Shown: positions 46,001 through 55,521 of the stretch, piece by piece
Layout: each line of letters begins with the position of its first letter
How positions within the stretch are numbered: position 1 is the stretch's first letter
Origin: Kitagawia praeruptora
Lineage: Eukaryota > Streptophyta > Magnoliopsida > Apiales > Apiaceae
Direction of reading: 5' to 3'
Assembly: GCA_037693485.1 (NCBI GenBank)
Contig: CM075350.1
Location: forward strand, 122,262,001-122,326,000
DNA: 64,000 nucleotides
Position numbers and translations under genes: made by a program
The notes under the pieces: model-generated
Seen by the model: only the letters and a program-made list of their open reading frames with translations
Database searches by the model: none
What the model was told of the DNA's origin: nothing

Positions 46001-47042
46001 TGATCCAGAAAAGAAAGGAGTGAGACCCAGAAAGAAGCGAAGACCAGTTAGTGGAGAGAGAGATCAAGCATTGAAAGAAGAGGTCGACAGGTTATTGGAT
46101 ACAGGGTTGGTTAAAGAGTCTTTCTACCCAGTATGGTTGGCAAACCCTGTTTTAGTAAAGAAACCTAATGGGAAGTGGAGAACTTGTGTAGACTTCACAG
46201 ATCTCAACAAAGCATGCCCGAAGGACAGTTTCCCACTGCCATGGATTGATCAGCTAGTGGATGCAACAGCTGGACATGCCCTCCTCAGCTTCATGGATGC
46301 ATATTCAGGTTACAATCAAATCCCTATGTATGAACCTGATCAAGAGCATACTTCTTTTATTACGGATAGAGGTCTTTATTGCTATGTATGCATGCCATTT
46401 GGGTTGATTAATGCTGGAGCCACATACCAACGGTTGGTGAATATGATGTTTAAAGACCAAATTGGCCATACTATGGAAGTATATGTGGATGATATGCTAG
46501 TCAAATCCAAGGAGGTTGTTGACCATGTAAAGCACTTAGAAGAAATGTTTGGAATCTTGCGAAAGTACAGAATGAAGCTGAACCCTCAGAAATGTGTGTT
46601 CGGGGTAGAATCAGGAAAGTTTCTGGGTTTCATGGTGAATCACAGAGGTATCGAAGCCAACCCAGCCAAGATTAAAGCATTGATTGATATGAGGTCACCA
46701 AGGACTGTGAGAGAGGTTCAGTCCCTTACAGGGAGAGTTGCAGCCTTGAACAGATTCATCTCGAAGTCCACTAATAAATGTCAGGAGTTCTTTAAAGCTA
46801 TAAAGAAAGGAAGCAAGTTCGAGTGGACAGCAAAATGTGAGATAGCGTTTGGAAAGTTAAAGGAGCATTTGGGGAGCCCCCCGCTGTTAGCCAAACCTGT
46901 GGATGGAGAAACATTGATACTTTACTTGGCCGTATCAGAGTATTCCATTAGTGCAGTTCTGGTTCGAGAAGAGAATGGACAGCAGAGCCCAGTCTACTAT
47001 GTTAGTAAAAGGTTACTCGATGCAGAAACAAGGTATACATGA
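43026..47042 (+). CDS. Element B gag-protease-RT polyprotein (5' part)
   Basis: About 1338 residues to the first stop. In order: Lys- and Glu-rich N terminus (to ~180); gag domain ~225-390 (GGAHQWFKRLPADSIGSWES); knuckle-like CDFHDNNGHNTADC ~498; retropepsin with active site VLVDNGSSVNLL ~645; reverse transcriptase ~1010-1220 with VDFTDLNKACPKDSFPLP and catalytic YVDD ~1151; start of the first RNase H (ILYLAVSEYSISAVLVREEN). It makes particle protein and the enzymes for reverse transcription. It ends at TGA (47040-47042) inside RNase H; the next codon continues the same frame (MEKLVYALILASRKLRPYF), so this is a nonsense mutation, not a true terminus. Gag resembles element A's throughout. Confidence 0.94.
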   Translation: MSGNSDSEATRSEQPIHDENKSPHKAQKVTKAAMMEILKTVGERLSTLEQASNKKKKKKAKKGKKSKVTPKQLNFEEEESEDGEEIPKYDEEPKQDNGDEEPKNPEKSKTPSKGRTGSKGKKKTKTGGSSQKKKKDKDPSIEIIEEEEIDSDEVTEESSTAESKEEEGTSKKSKVEATGEVTAEDIKKILAQLKDEKNLAVNPITASPFTKRVRKSALPRSYRPSNELKFDGTTDPIEYLSRFDTEMDVYQVKEATRCRLLAATLQGGAHQWFKRLPADSIGSWESMGKLFVTQFRASVAFAPPTNTLANIKQRPSETLTEYFKRFNAEVPKVRKASEETIKNFLIAGVKGGSDFWKALQGKEPETLADFYAQAEPFHLVEESLADLKKDPDFVRQSGWSGSKRSRPRSPNGRDSKKVVSRTSQVKPEAEAVNPTRPVMSQVPPPASYNNNKRERPVYETFTPLVAPIDHIYAVNEIKSSWFKKPFRTGPPGNKNERPYCDFHDNNGHNTADCRHLRDLIETLIRQGQLSEWVAQEGKKYRDEKTQKAQTQEPVVMEGPPKAGCIRTIIGGPHIGGSSRSTMERYTREAKERPLTSIYNLSQRSPKLFEGEDADITFTEEDASWVHHPHTDALVVEVGIGSYEVHRVLVDNGSSVNLLSYSAFKKMHFLDKDLTPTKDTLYGFTNNQVPIKGKIRLPVTLGDKPCCITQLAEFIVIEENMNYNAILGRPVLKEMRVVTSIYHLTMKFPTPNGIGVVRGCQYESRECYTKALQHAAKAAKLPEPMDEVPDDFPGKNPDKIMLDLRSPPLEGFVPASYRAIRIEEIIEEEPHAEIPVFRGLDTPYLLIENAPPMDKDGDVCMTEGLDEKKSRKLKHDESSEDSHPASKRRNVMPEVQEPSTHQEPQEDSTTEMEVDLDPRMPETMVKAGPTGETLDVKISDKDSTKVLKIGAQLDPALKESLITFFGKNLDVLAWCHADMEGIDPRVMCHKLNIDPEKKGVRPRKKRRPVSGERDQALKEEVDRLLDTGLVKESFYPVWLANPVLVKKPNGKWRTCVDFTDLNKACPKDSFPLPWIDQLVDATAGHALLSFMDAYSGYNQIPMYEPDQEHTSFITDRGLYCYVCMPFGLINAGATYQRLVNMMFKDQIGHTMEVYVDDMLVKSKEVVDHVKHLEEMFGILRKYRMKLNPQKCVFGVESGKFLGFMVNHRGIEANPAKIKALIDMRSPRTVREVQSLTGRVAALNRFISKSTNKCQEFFKAIKKGSKFEWTAKCEIAFGKLKEHLGSPPLLAKPVDGETLILYLAVSEYSISAVLVREENGQQSPVYYVSKRLLDAETRYT

Positions 47043-48374
47043 ATGGAGAAGCTGGTTTACGCATTGATTCTAGCTTCCAGGAAGCTGCGACCTTACTTCC
47101 AAGCTCACAAGATTGAGGTAAGAACCTCATATCCACTTAGGCAGGTGATGCATAGGCCAGAAACTTCTGGGAGAATGTTAAAGTGGGCTGTGGAGTTAGG
47201 ACAGTTCGACATAGAATACAAGCCAAAGACAGCAATCAAAGCTCAAGCTCTAGCAGATTTCTTAATCGAGTTTCCACCTCATGTGGAGGTTACTAGCCAG
47301 GAGGGACCAAAAGAGGTGGTGGAAGAACAGACAGAGAATGACAACTGTGCACCCTGGTGGACACTGTATGTAGATGGAGCTGCTAACAGTGGTGAAGCGG
47401 GTGCAGGCATAGAGCTAGTTAGTCTAGAAGGACACAAACTCCATAGCTCGATTCATTTTGCTTTTAGAGCCACAAACAATGATGCAGAGTATGAGGCGTT
47501 GATTGCAGGTCTCAAGCTAGCCTTGGAGATGAAAGTTGAGAATATCAGAGTGTTCAGTGATTCGATGTTAGTAGTTTGGCAGATTCGTGATGGTTTTCAG
47601 GCGAGAGGTCCACGAACAGACTTGTATTTGAGGTACTCCCAGGAGTTGATCGCGAAGTTCAAAGAGGTGAAGATAGATCAGATACCTCGAGGAAAGAATA
47701 CCAACGCAGATGCATTAGCCAAGCTAGGATCTCAGAGAGAATCCACATTATTGGGAGTAATCCCACTCCAGATTCAGGAGCAACCTAGCGTTTTCAAAGA
47801 AGAAGTGATGGACATCGAGTTTCCAGTTGAAGATTCCTGGATGACCCCAATATATCGTTACCTGAATAAAGGGGAGCTACCTCCCGGTCAAGATGATGCC
47901 AGGAAGCTGAGGTATCATGCAGCCAAGTATGTAATCTATGATGGAGTTCTGTATAGAAGAGGATTCAATCAACCTTTGCTCAAGTGTGTAGCTGGAGAGC
48001 AATGCAAGTACATCCCCGAGGAGATTCATGAAGGAGTATGTGGAAATCACTCGGGGGGTAATTCTTTAGCCATGAAGGTCCTTCGGCAAGGATATTACTG
48101 GCCAACCATCAAAGCAGACGCTTCCAAGTTCGCACAGGCATGTGGTAATTGTCAAAGGTTTGCAAATTTTGATAGTCATCCTGTAGCACCTATCAAACAG
48201 ATTGTTAGTCCTTATCCATTCGCCGTTTGGGGGATAGACCTCATTGGAGAGCTCCCGAAAGGAAAAGGAGGAGTGAAATATGCAGTGGTTGCAGTTGATT
48301 ACTTCACAAAGTGGGCAGAAGCAGAACCACTTGCTAAGATTACAGCCTCAAAATTGACTGAGTTCGTGTTTTGA
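47043..48374 (+). CDS. Element B RNase H, second RNase H and integrase N-part
   Basis: Same frame as the preceding ORF, after its stop. It begins with the end of the first RNase H (ASRKLRPYFQAHKI). An added RNase H follows at ~105-240 with acidic residues in LYVDGAANSGEAG, NNDAEYEALIAGL, VFSDSMLVVWQI and NADALAKLGS; two RNase H domains are typical of Tat. Integrase follows: zinc-binding HEGVCGNH ... CGNCQRF (~328-375) and the first catalytic Asp in WGIDLIGELPKGKG (~395). It stops at TGA (48372-48374) in EFVF-stop-AIVCRFG, again inside the domain. Integrase would insert the cDNA into nuclear DNA. Confidence 0.92.
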   Translation: MEKLVYALILASRKLRPYFQAHKIEVRTSYPLRQVMHRPETSGRMLKWAVELGQFDIEYKPKTAIKAQALADFLIEFPPHVEVTSQEGPKEVVEEQTENDNCAPWWTLYVDGAANSGEAGAGIELVSLEGHKLHSSIHFAFRATNNDAEYEALIAGLKLALEMKVENIRVFSDSMLVVWQIRDGFQARGPRTDLYLRYSQELIAKFKEVKIDQIPRGKNTNADALAKLGSQRESTLLGVIPLQIQEQPSVFKEEVMDIEFPVEDSWMTPIYRYLNKGELPPGQDDARKLRYHAAKYVIYDGVLYRRGFNQPLLKCVAGEQCKYIPEEIHEGVCGNHSGGNSLAMKVLRQGYYWPTIKADASKFAQACGNCQRFANFDSHPVAPIKQIVSPYPFAVWGIDLIGELPKGKGGVKYAVVAVDYFTKWAEAEPLAKITASKLTEFVF

Positions 48375-48668
48375 GCCATTGTATGCAGGTTTGGCATTCC
48401 GCAGAAGATGATTTCTGACAACGGGAAGCAGTTTGATAGTAGAGAGCTTAGAGGATTGTGTGAGCAGTTTGGAATTCAGAAGGCATTTTCAGCAGTGTAC
48501 TATCCATAGAGTAATGGACAGACTGAAGCGGTGAACAAGATTATCAAGCATACTTTGAAGACAAGGCTTGAAGATAAGAAAGGAAGCTGGCCAGGGGAGC
48601 TTCCTGGAGTCTTGTGGTCGTATAACACCACGCCTAGAACTACAACTGGTGAGTCTCCCTTTACTCTC
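48375..48668 (+). pseudogene. Integrase core of element B, broken by stop and insertion
   Basis: Continues in frame: CRFGIPQKMISDNGKQFDS carries the second catalytic Asp. Then VYYP-stop-SNGQTEAVNK has the catalytic Glu right after a TAG (48507-48509), probably from CAG. The frame reaches GESPFTL and is cut by element D at 48669. The rest resumes at 58869. Confidence 0.9.
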
Positions 48669-51600
48669 TGTGACAGCCCCAAATCCGGGGTCATGAATCT
48701 GGGCCATCACGGACCAACTTCCATTCAAAGTCAATATCTCTTGGGTTTTTTTTTTATACTTATGCAATTGACCCCACAGTAATACACACACACACACACC
48801 AGTCATATGCTCAGAGAACAACATTCACCATAATAAAAGTTCAGAGTTAAACAGTTATTACAAACCCAGAATCATACTTAAGTACATTGTTGAGTGATGC
48901 TTCTACAAGAAGCATTTCAACAACCAAATTTATTACAACCTTACACACTTACACACTTAATATACATAAGACCACTAAACCCCTTGCGGTGGTCATCTAC
49001 CTCGGGGATTGATGCTAACGAGCTCTCAGAAGGTCGCCTTTCCCTTACCCTCTTGCGGGGCGTTCTGCGTAGTATTGGCATACCTAGCTGTATATAGATA
49101 AGTAGCAAGAGTGAGCTATAATAGCTCAGCAAGATAATATTGTAAACTAGAATTTAAAATGTAACCAAGTATACATGTATATACATATGTAAGCAGTAAC
49201 CAAATTATAAACTTTAAGGAAGAATAAAACTCTGATTTAATAATACATCATCCACTTACTATTATAAGAAAGAAATCTAGAATAATACAGTATCAGTTTC
49301 TCTTATTAAATAATATAACAATCAATATAATCTTTCAGTGTAAGATTTCAGGATAATATGAATATTTACTTAAATCTCTTACTATCATCTTCTCATTTCC
49401 TTCTTATGTAACAATTTTTATAAATTAATATAAAATCAGTTTCTCTTCATCTATAACAATAATTCCATCGTCTCATATCATTTTACCTTTTCAGTATACC
49501 ATTCTGACTTTATCGTTTATTCTTTATTCAATAATTGTGGGGGTTTCCACTGTTACCGAATACGTGAGGTACGATGATCAGTCGTCCTCCGTACCCGTCT
49601 ATTTTTACTACCGGTAGAAGGAATGAAGGCCACCTGCTAACATCATCCCTGGAGGAAGGCCACCTGCTAACATCCTCCTAGAGGAAGGCCACCTGCTAAC
49701 ATCCTCCCTTGGCATCTTCGTGCCGAATCATGAATGCTAGACTATGTCGCACACAGCCCTGACACAGCCTCTTATGCAAGTTTGTTGCTAATCCCCCTTT
49801 TTATAAGATCATTATTCAATTTATCAACACCATTTCATATTTCCATTCCCGTATATCACTTCCATTTTCGCACATTATTTCTATAAAATATATGTATATA
49901 ACATACACTAAAAAGAATGTTTATAATATAGCATTATAAACCATATAACCCTAGATAACAACTGATACCATTCTCTTTCATATCTCTTTTACCCTAGAGC
50001 ATATTCGCTCCATTCGTAATCATCTCTATATTCATATTTCAGAAAACATATCCATCTCTCTTTAACTTCCCACAATCAAGAGAATATATTCTTTGCAATA
50101 TAGCAACAAAAGCATCACATATACATAAATATATTCCATGATATCATTATTATTCTGAAGATAAATAATTTTTTTAAAGTAGGGATAGAAGGATCTTGCC
50201 TCGGTTTCTGTATCCTGACAGTATGGCTGGTCCCTCCTCCGGAATTTCTATAAACAAAAAGGACCGTCATTAGAATACCACATCTCTTACTCACTACCCT
50301 CTCGTATAACAAAACCCTTTACACTTCAACATATGTTTAACGTATTATTATTATCCCAAAGGCTCAAGAACTTAACCATTTATAAGCTCAATCGAAGTTT
50401 CAGGGGTTTTCACCATTTTCCCTAACGACCACACTTAACTGTAAAAATTCTCAGAAAATATGGATTTCGAATTTTCATGTAAGGTCAACTGTCAAGGGTC
50501 CTCTGACCACCCTAATACACTATCCCAAAATTTCGTGACTTATAAAAATATCTAAGTATGGTAACTTTAGCCTCAAAGTTGATACAATTACGTTTTCTCG
50601 GTTATCGAACGTCTTTCACTAAAACTGACTTTTCTCCTAAACCGTTCATCAGATTTTAACGCACCTTATATCAAAACGATCTATGAACTAAGCTCTACTC
50701 TACCATGGTTACTTAGGGGTCCAAACAGTAAGGTACCGTATGGTTACAGTGACTAAAAACAGGGTAATTTCTGTCCTAACGAAAATCGGACATTATAACT
50801 GCTGTAATTTCATACTTTCCGAAATTTCACCACTCCAAAACCACCATTCTACACTCCTTTCAGGCCCTACACCATGTGGGCTACCTCCCAACCATGGTTA
50901 CAAGTTCACAACAAACTTTCCATGTCAATTCCAACCATTTATATCACCAAATCATCATAACTTAACATTTATATTAACTAACCACTAATCAACTCAAAAA
51001 TCATCATGATACAAAGGGGAAAGGATTGTTATACCTCTTTGAAGCTTGAAGAACACTTAACAAGCTTCGGGTACTCCTTAAACACTCCTAATATAGCTTG
51101 AATCAACTAAATAAACCATTACAACAAAGTTAATTCCAAGATTTCACTATTCATCAAGCAACTTTGAGAATTTCTTTACCTTACTAAATAATGATGGATG
51201 GCTATGAAACTTTGTAAATCTCTCTTTCTATCCTCCAAGAAGCTCCATGAATTATCTCTTGATTTTATGTTGAAGCTAGCTAGGGTTTTGAATTTTTTTT
51301 TCTTTTTCTATGGTTTTGCCGAATGGAATGTAAGAGAAAGGGGGAGAGTTTTTATGTTTTGTTTTAATCTTGACTTGGCTTAAACTTGATAATCCTAGCT
51401 TACCTTGGAAGCTTGGAAGATATTTTGATAATTTACTATGTTAAAAGACTAATTTACCCCTTAATCTAATTAGTGGAAAGTGATGTAATGTAGGTGACCT
51501 CATAATCCCTTTTTCTTGGTTTTCTTTTCTAAGTTAAATCCTAGGAATCTTAGTATATGATGATGGGATGAGTATCCTTGTTATATTATTAATCTTAGTT

Positions 51601-52012
51601 GCTTAATCTCCATATTCGTCTAATTGTGGTTCGTTTCGAATGTACCTCATTATCTCAGTGGTTCTGAAGTCATTTATCAATCCAAATTCATTTGGTATTC
51701 TCTTAACTCAATAATCCCTTGGTTAAATCTAAATTCACTAATTCCTCAATATATAATTCTTATAATGTTTCCATGCTCCTTAATGTCCAATAGAAGCTTA
51801 TTCGATATCAAAATCCTCAAAATCCATGTTTCAGGAATTTCTGAAATCTATTGTCATTTCGAGTCACTTAATTTCATTGTACAACACTAATATGGTTTCT
51901 GTTTATTCATTTTATGTTTCCATTATAGAGTACCTATATACCATTTCTCTAAGACCTCAAAATTTACTATTTATAGGATCACTGTAGCATTGCCAAAGTT
52001 AGGGTTATTACA
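48669..52012 (-). repeat. 3' LTR of element D
   Basis: 3344 bp. On the minus strand TGTAATAACCCTAACTTTGG ... GGGGCTGTCACA. Contains a CA-dinucleotide run near its end and a 30-bp minisatellite. Small open frames recur in the other LTR and are not genes. Confidence 0.95.
49625..49713 (-). repeat. 30-bp minisatellite, three copies, in LTR of D
   Basis: AAGGCCACCTGCTAACATCC is repeated three times with period about 29-30. The other LTR has the same array at 56475-56563. Confidence 0.93.
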
Positions 52013-52031
52013 TCCTTCCCTCCTTAAAAGG
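52013..52031 (-). promoter_or_regulatory. Polypurine tract of element D
   Basis: On the minus strand AAGGAGGGAAGGA precedes the 3' LTR's TGTAATAACC directly. Confidence 0.8.
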
Positions 52032-52576
52032 ATTCCGTCCCGGAATCACGTCAGAAATGTCCATAGATACCTTTTCATCTACACCTTATAACTTCTATAC
52101 CACTTTCTCCATCACTTTTTCCTTCATAATATCTCTATCTTGTTTGCGCAAAATTACACCAACATAAACTTGCTTGTCATTCATCAACATCCCTCTTTTA
52201 GTTATGGGTATCGGCCACCACATTGGCCTCTCCTGAATGGTAGTGTATCTCACTTATGGTTTATCCCTATGTTGATCTCTATCATGACATAAAATATACA
52301 TACTTCGCTCTTATTATATCTTGTCTCTGTAAAATCTTCCAGAAATCCGACTAGAATAAGATTCTTTGAAACAATTGTAAGAAAATATTACCTATAATAT
52401 ATATTTCCTGTTCGTATATAAACAAGTCTGTGGTTTACCCTCAAAATACTATTGTTCTCCTTTTCATAGAATTTCTAAACCCCTAACAGATACTGATTTT
52501 CCTTATATAGATTCTCAACCTACCTATACCATTCATTGACCACATTGATTCCTAACCAAACGTTTACACTAAAAAT
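52032..52576 (-). other. Short non-coding segment replacing pol in element D
   Basis: Only about 0.55 kb separates gag from the 3' LTR, against several kb of pol in a complete relative. Possible residual words are non-coding. I see no RT or integrase motif. Confidence 0.7.
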
Positions 52577-53689
52577 TTAAATACTAGAAAAATGTTCACC
52601 TGCATCTGTATCCGGCTTTCTCAATGCCTCTCCTAAAGTCATATTGTACACTCTAGCAGTAGGCCTGTTTGAAGCAGTCACACTCTGTTCTGGCACGGAT
52701 GATCCCCCGGAACGACAATCTCTGGCAATGTGTCCTAGTTTCCCACACTGGTAACACTTGACGTCCCTCTTAGGATTGGTATTAGCCGATGGGCACTGGC
52801 TAAGATAGTGTCCTTTTTGTCCACAGTTAAAGCAATTTATTTCTAACGCTCTACACACTCTCGTATGCTTCCTACCACACGTGTTACAGTCTGGAAATGG
52901 TGTTCGAGATTGATTAGACTGAAAGGTTCCTGTGGATCTACCACCCTGATTCACCGTCTCACTGTTAGTCTTATTATTCCCTGACTTTCCAAACTGGGGT
53001 TTTTGTCCTTTACCAAATTTGTTAAAGTAACTTCCCTCACTTGAACCTCCTTTTGGACCCTCAAATTTTCTTTTCTTGTTCTCTCGACCTAATTGGGTTT
53101 GTTCACTCTCGGCCTCAATAATAGATGCTTTCTGAACCACCGCAGCATACTCGGTCAACTCAAATGGTGCCACTCTTGTCCGTAGCCATGGTTTCAATCC
53201 TTGTTGAAACCTTTTCGCTCGTTGTTCCTCAGTACGCACAAATTCTGGAACAAACCTAGACAGTTCGGTAAATTTCGTTTCATACTCAGCCACTGTTAGA
53301 TTTTCCTGCTTTAGCTCCAAAAATTTTATTTCCATCTGGTTCTCCAGGTACCTAGGGGAATATTTGTCTAGAAACACCCTAGTGAAACGCTCCCAGGTTA
53401 TCACTCCCGCTCCCTCGAGATTTTTCTTAGCTTCCCACCAATAATTTGCCTCTCCCTTTAGGAGATAGGCTGCAAAGACTGTCTTCTGATCTTCCTCTAC
53501 CTTCAGTATCTCAAAAGCCTTCTCCATCTCTTTCAGCCATGCCCTGGCTGCTACTGGGTTAGTGGTTCCCTCAAATTCTGGGGGTTTTAATGACTTAAAA
53601 GCACGAAAAGAGTTAGCTGCCTGGTTGGGAAGAACAGGTGGTTGTGGCGGATTCTGTGGATTAGCTAAATTCTGCCTCAATAGTTCCAT
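52577..53689 (-). CDS. Gag of element D (chromovirus-type)
   Basis: 370 residues from an internal Met. The gag domain lies at ~45-175 (ARAWLKEMEKAFEILKVEED, LLKGEANYWWEAKK, TWERFTRVFLDKYSPRYL, LTVAEYETKFTELSRFVP). Two CCHC knuckles follow, CFNCGQKGHYLSQC and CYQCGKLGHIARDC, preceded by CNTCGRKHTRVC. It ends near where protease would start (TARVYNMTLGEA). The true N terminus, MPPKRNNRMNAMENER at 53859, lies in another frame; the two frames overlap around 53800-53680, so a small indel has split the start from the body. Gag binds RNA and forms the particle; D would need pol in trans. Confidence 0.9.
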   Translation of the reverse strand: MELLRQNLANPQNPPQPPVLPNQAANSFRAFKSLKPPEFEGTTNPVAARAWLKEMEKAFEILKVEEDQKTVFAAYLLKGEANYWWEAKKNLEGAGVITWERFTRVFLDKYSPRYLENQMEIKFLELKQENLTVAEYETKFTELSRFVPEFVRTEEQRAKRFQQGLKPWLRTRVAPFELTEYAAVVQKASIIEAESEQTQLGRENKKRKFEGPKGGSSEGSYFNKFGKGQKPQFGKSGNNKTNSETVNQGGRSTGTFQSNQSRTPFPDCNTCGRKHTRVCRALEINCFNCGQKGHYLSQCPSANTNPKRDVKCYQCGKLGHIARDCRSGGSSVPEQSVTASNRPTARVYNMTLGEALRKPDTDAGEHFSSI

Positions 53690-54390
53690 AAATTGGTTAA
53701 AAGGGTCACCACCCTGATTTCCCTGTTGACCAGTTGATTCATCTTCTTCTTCCTCATGATCTTGTTCATTATGAGCGTTTTCACCCTGCCTATTATGACT
53801 TCATTCCTCTCTCTCTCATTTTCCATTGCATTCATTCTATTATTACGCTTAGGCGGCATGATTCTATATATAACAATATTCTTCGTTAATCACCCAAAAT
53901 TAGGGTACAATATACATCATTTCCATATATGCACAACTATATCATTAGTTAATCTTATTTATGCATCCCAGTATTTTTAACTTCACACAAGTAATATTTA
54001 AATATAATACAACTTTGACAAATAAGCTTAGTACCTTTAGCACAATAACCTTTTCATTTAAGTCAATCACCTCATATATATCAATATTTTTGATTCTCAA
54101 CATTTAATATCAAAATACAATAAAATTAGGCAAAGTACATAAACTTCATTAATTTACATAAATATTTTACAGCTTGGGTACAACGTCTTTTACTACTAAT
54201 ATCATACATCATAAAGTACAAGGTTCGAAACCCCAAAAGCATAACTATACATACTAACTCGCTATAACAAAAGCACTACTAGCTGTCCTCTAATCAGACT
54301 AGGATTAAGACAGTAAACAACTAACCTAATCCCCAAAATGACATCCACAAGATGACTAGTCTGATTAGTATCCAAGACTACTACTCCTAA
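53690..54390 (-). other. Gag N-terminus remnant and inter-ORF spacer of element D
   Basis: 53690-53859 holds the displaced gag start (MPPKRNNR...) and an acidic stretch (DHEEEEDESTGQQGNQGG) readable in the gag frame, with a TGA just upstream of it. The remaining ~530 bp to the proline-rich ORF is AT-rich and non-coding. Confidence 0.7.
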
Positions 54391-55326
54391 TCATGGTAAC
54401 GGCGCCCTGATAACGTCTCTGATCTGCACTACCATAGTGGTGACTACATCAACTATCTGAGCCCTCCATACTGGATCCCCTCTGTCTCCCAACATCGTCC
54501 TAATATCACCGAGTGCCCGCAGCTCGATACTAACTATGCTCAAAGTCAACCCATCTGGTATCACACCTCCTCCTCCTCTCGCCCTGTCTAACCTCTGTAC
54601 AAGCGTATCTATAGTCCGACGGGACTCCTCCAGCTGTCCCTGTAGGGCAAAGTACTCTGACAAGAAAATAGCTGGCAACTGACCAGCTGGAAATATAGGT
54701 GCCTCCTGAGGTGGCATAGCATCTGGGGGAGGTACATCTACAAGTGGGGGTGCATCCACTGGTGGAGGTGGTGGAGGTGCAAATGGTGGGGATGGAGGAA
54801 CTGGCTCCGTGTCCGCATCCTCGGAAGGGTCCTCCTCCAACTCATCCTCTGACATGATAAAGTGTCCCGGTGGAGTGAACTGCTCAACTGGGTCCTCAAA
54901 AGGGTCAGGGCGAGGTAGAGGAGATGGAACTGGTGATGGCACTGGGACAGGTGGGACAGGAGTAGGAGTCACGTGAATGTCCCTCCACTCAATCGGCTCC
55001 TCAGGTATAACAGATAACCTAGGCCTCTTACGCAAGGGCATCTCCTCCTCAGGAATATCCGACCGCACCCGAGAAGGTCCGGCCCCATCAGGTCCTACAT
55101 ATGGTCTACCAGAATATGGCACTATGGCCACAGCATCCCTCTGCCTACGCTCCTCTGCCTCCTCAAGTCTCACTCTGATCTCGTGTCTCTCCATGGCCTC
55201 TGCGCGAACTCTCCTCCTCAGGTCAGTGATAGCATACTCTGGAACCTCTACACCTACCAGCAACAAGTCTCTAAGCTCCTGCTCGGGTAGTCCTAGCCAC
55301 TGGGGGTCCTGACCCGGCTCACCCAT
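54391..55326 (-). CDS. Proline-rich extra ORF upstream of gag in element D
   Basis: 311 residues, starting 195 bp inside the 5' LTR and read in the same direction as gag. The N-terminal third is charged and likely helical (LRRRVRAEAMERHEIRVRLE, EEAEERRQRDA). A basic patch (LRKRPRLSV) could act as a nuclear signal. The middle is Pro-rich and acidic (PTPVPPVPVPSPVPSPLPRP, DELEEDPSEDADTEP, PPPPPPVDAPP). The C terminus has a coiled-coil-like QGQLEESRRTIDTLVQRLDR and a hydrophobic helix. Base composition is richer in G+C than the surroundings. No retroviral domain is recognised. Extra 5' ORFs of unknown role are known in some plant Ty3/gypsy groups. Its intact 936-bp frame argues for function. Confidence 0.75.
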   Translation of the reverse strand: MGEPGQDPQWLGLPEQELRDLLLVGVEVPEYAITDLRRRVRAEAMERHEIRVRLEEAEERRQRDAVAIVPYSGRPYVGPDGAGPSRVRSDIPEEEMPLRKRPRLSVIPEEPIEWRDIHVTPTPVPPVPVPSPVPSPLPRPDPFEDPVEQFTPPGHFIMSEDELEEDPSEDADTEPVPPSPPFAPPPPPPVDAPPLVDVPPPDAMPPQEAPIFPAGQLPAIFLSEYFALQGQLEESRRTIDTLVQRLDRARGGGGVIPDGLTLSIVSIELRALGDIRTMLGDRGDPVWRAQIVDVVTTMVVQIRDVIRAPLP

Positions 55327-55500
55327 CTCCGCTCCCTATAATAAAACATAAAATTCTATTAGTAACGGTCTATAAAATTATAAACAATACTTAAAATAAA
55401 TACTACCTGCGATATACCACCCCTGAACTTGATGGAAGTTCAAAATTTTATATTATAAATGATACAATATTATTATCACTCTTGTTCCTGAGCATTATGA

Positions 55501-55518
55501 CTCTTAGCTCTGATACCA
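55501..55518 (-). promoter_or_regulatory. Primer binding site of element D
   Basis: On the minus strand TGGTATCAGAGCTAAGAG, three bases inside the 5' LTR, matches the initiator methionine tRNA 3' end. Confidence 0.9.
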
Positions 55519-55521
55519 AAC

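Noticed and set aside
48894..51890. Several 60-90-codon frames, each repeated at 55744-58741
   Set aside because: They are in the paired LTRs of element D; no protein similarity.
54977..55312. 111-codon Ser-rich plus-strand frame
   Set aside because: Antisense shadow of the proline-rich ORF of element D.
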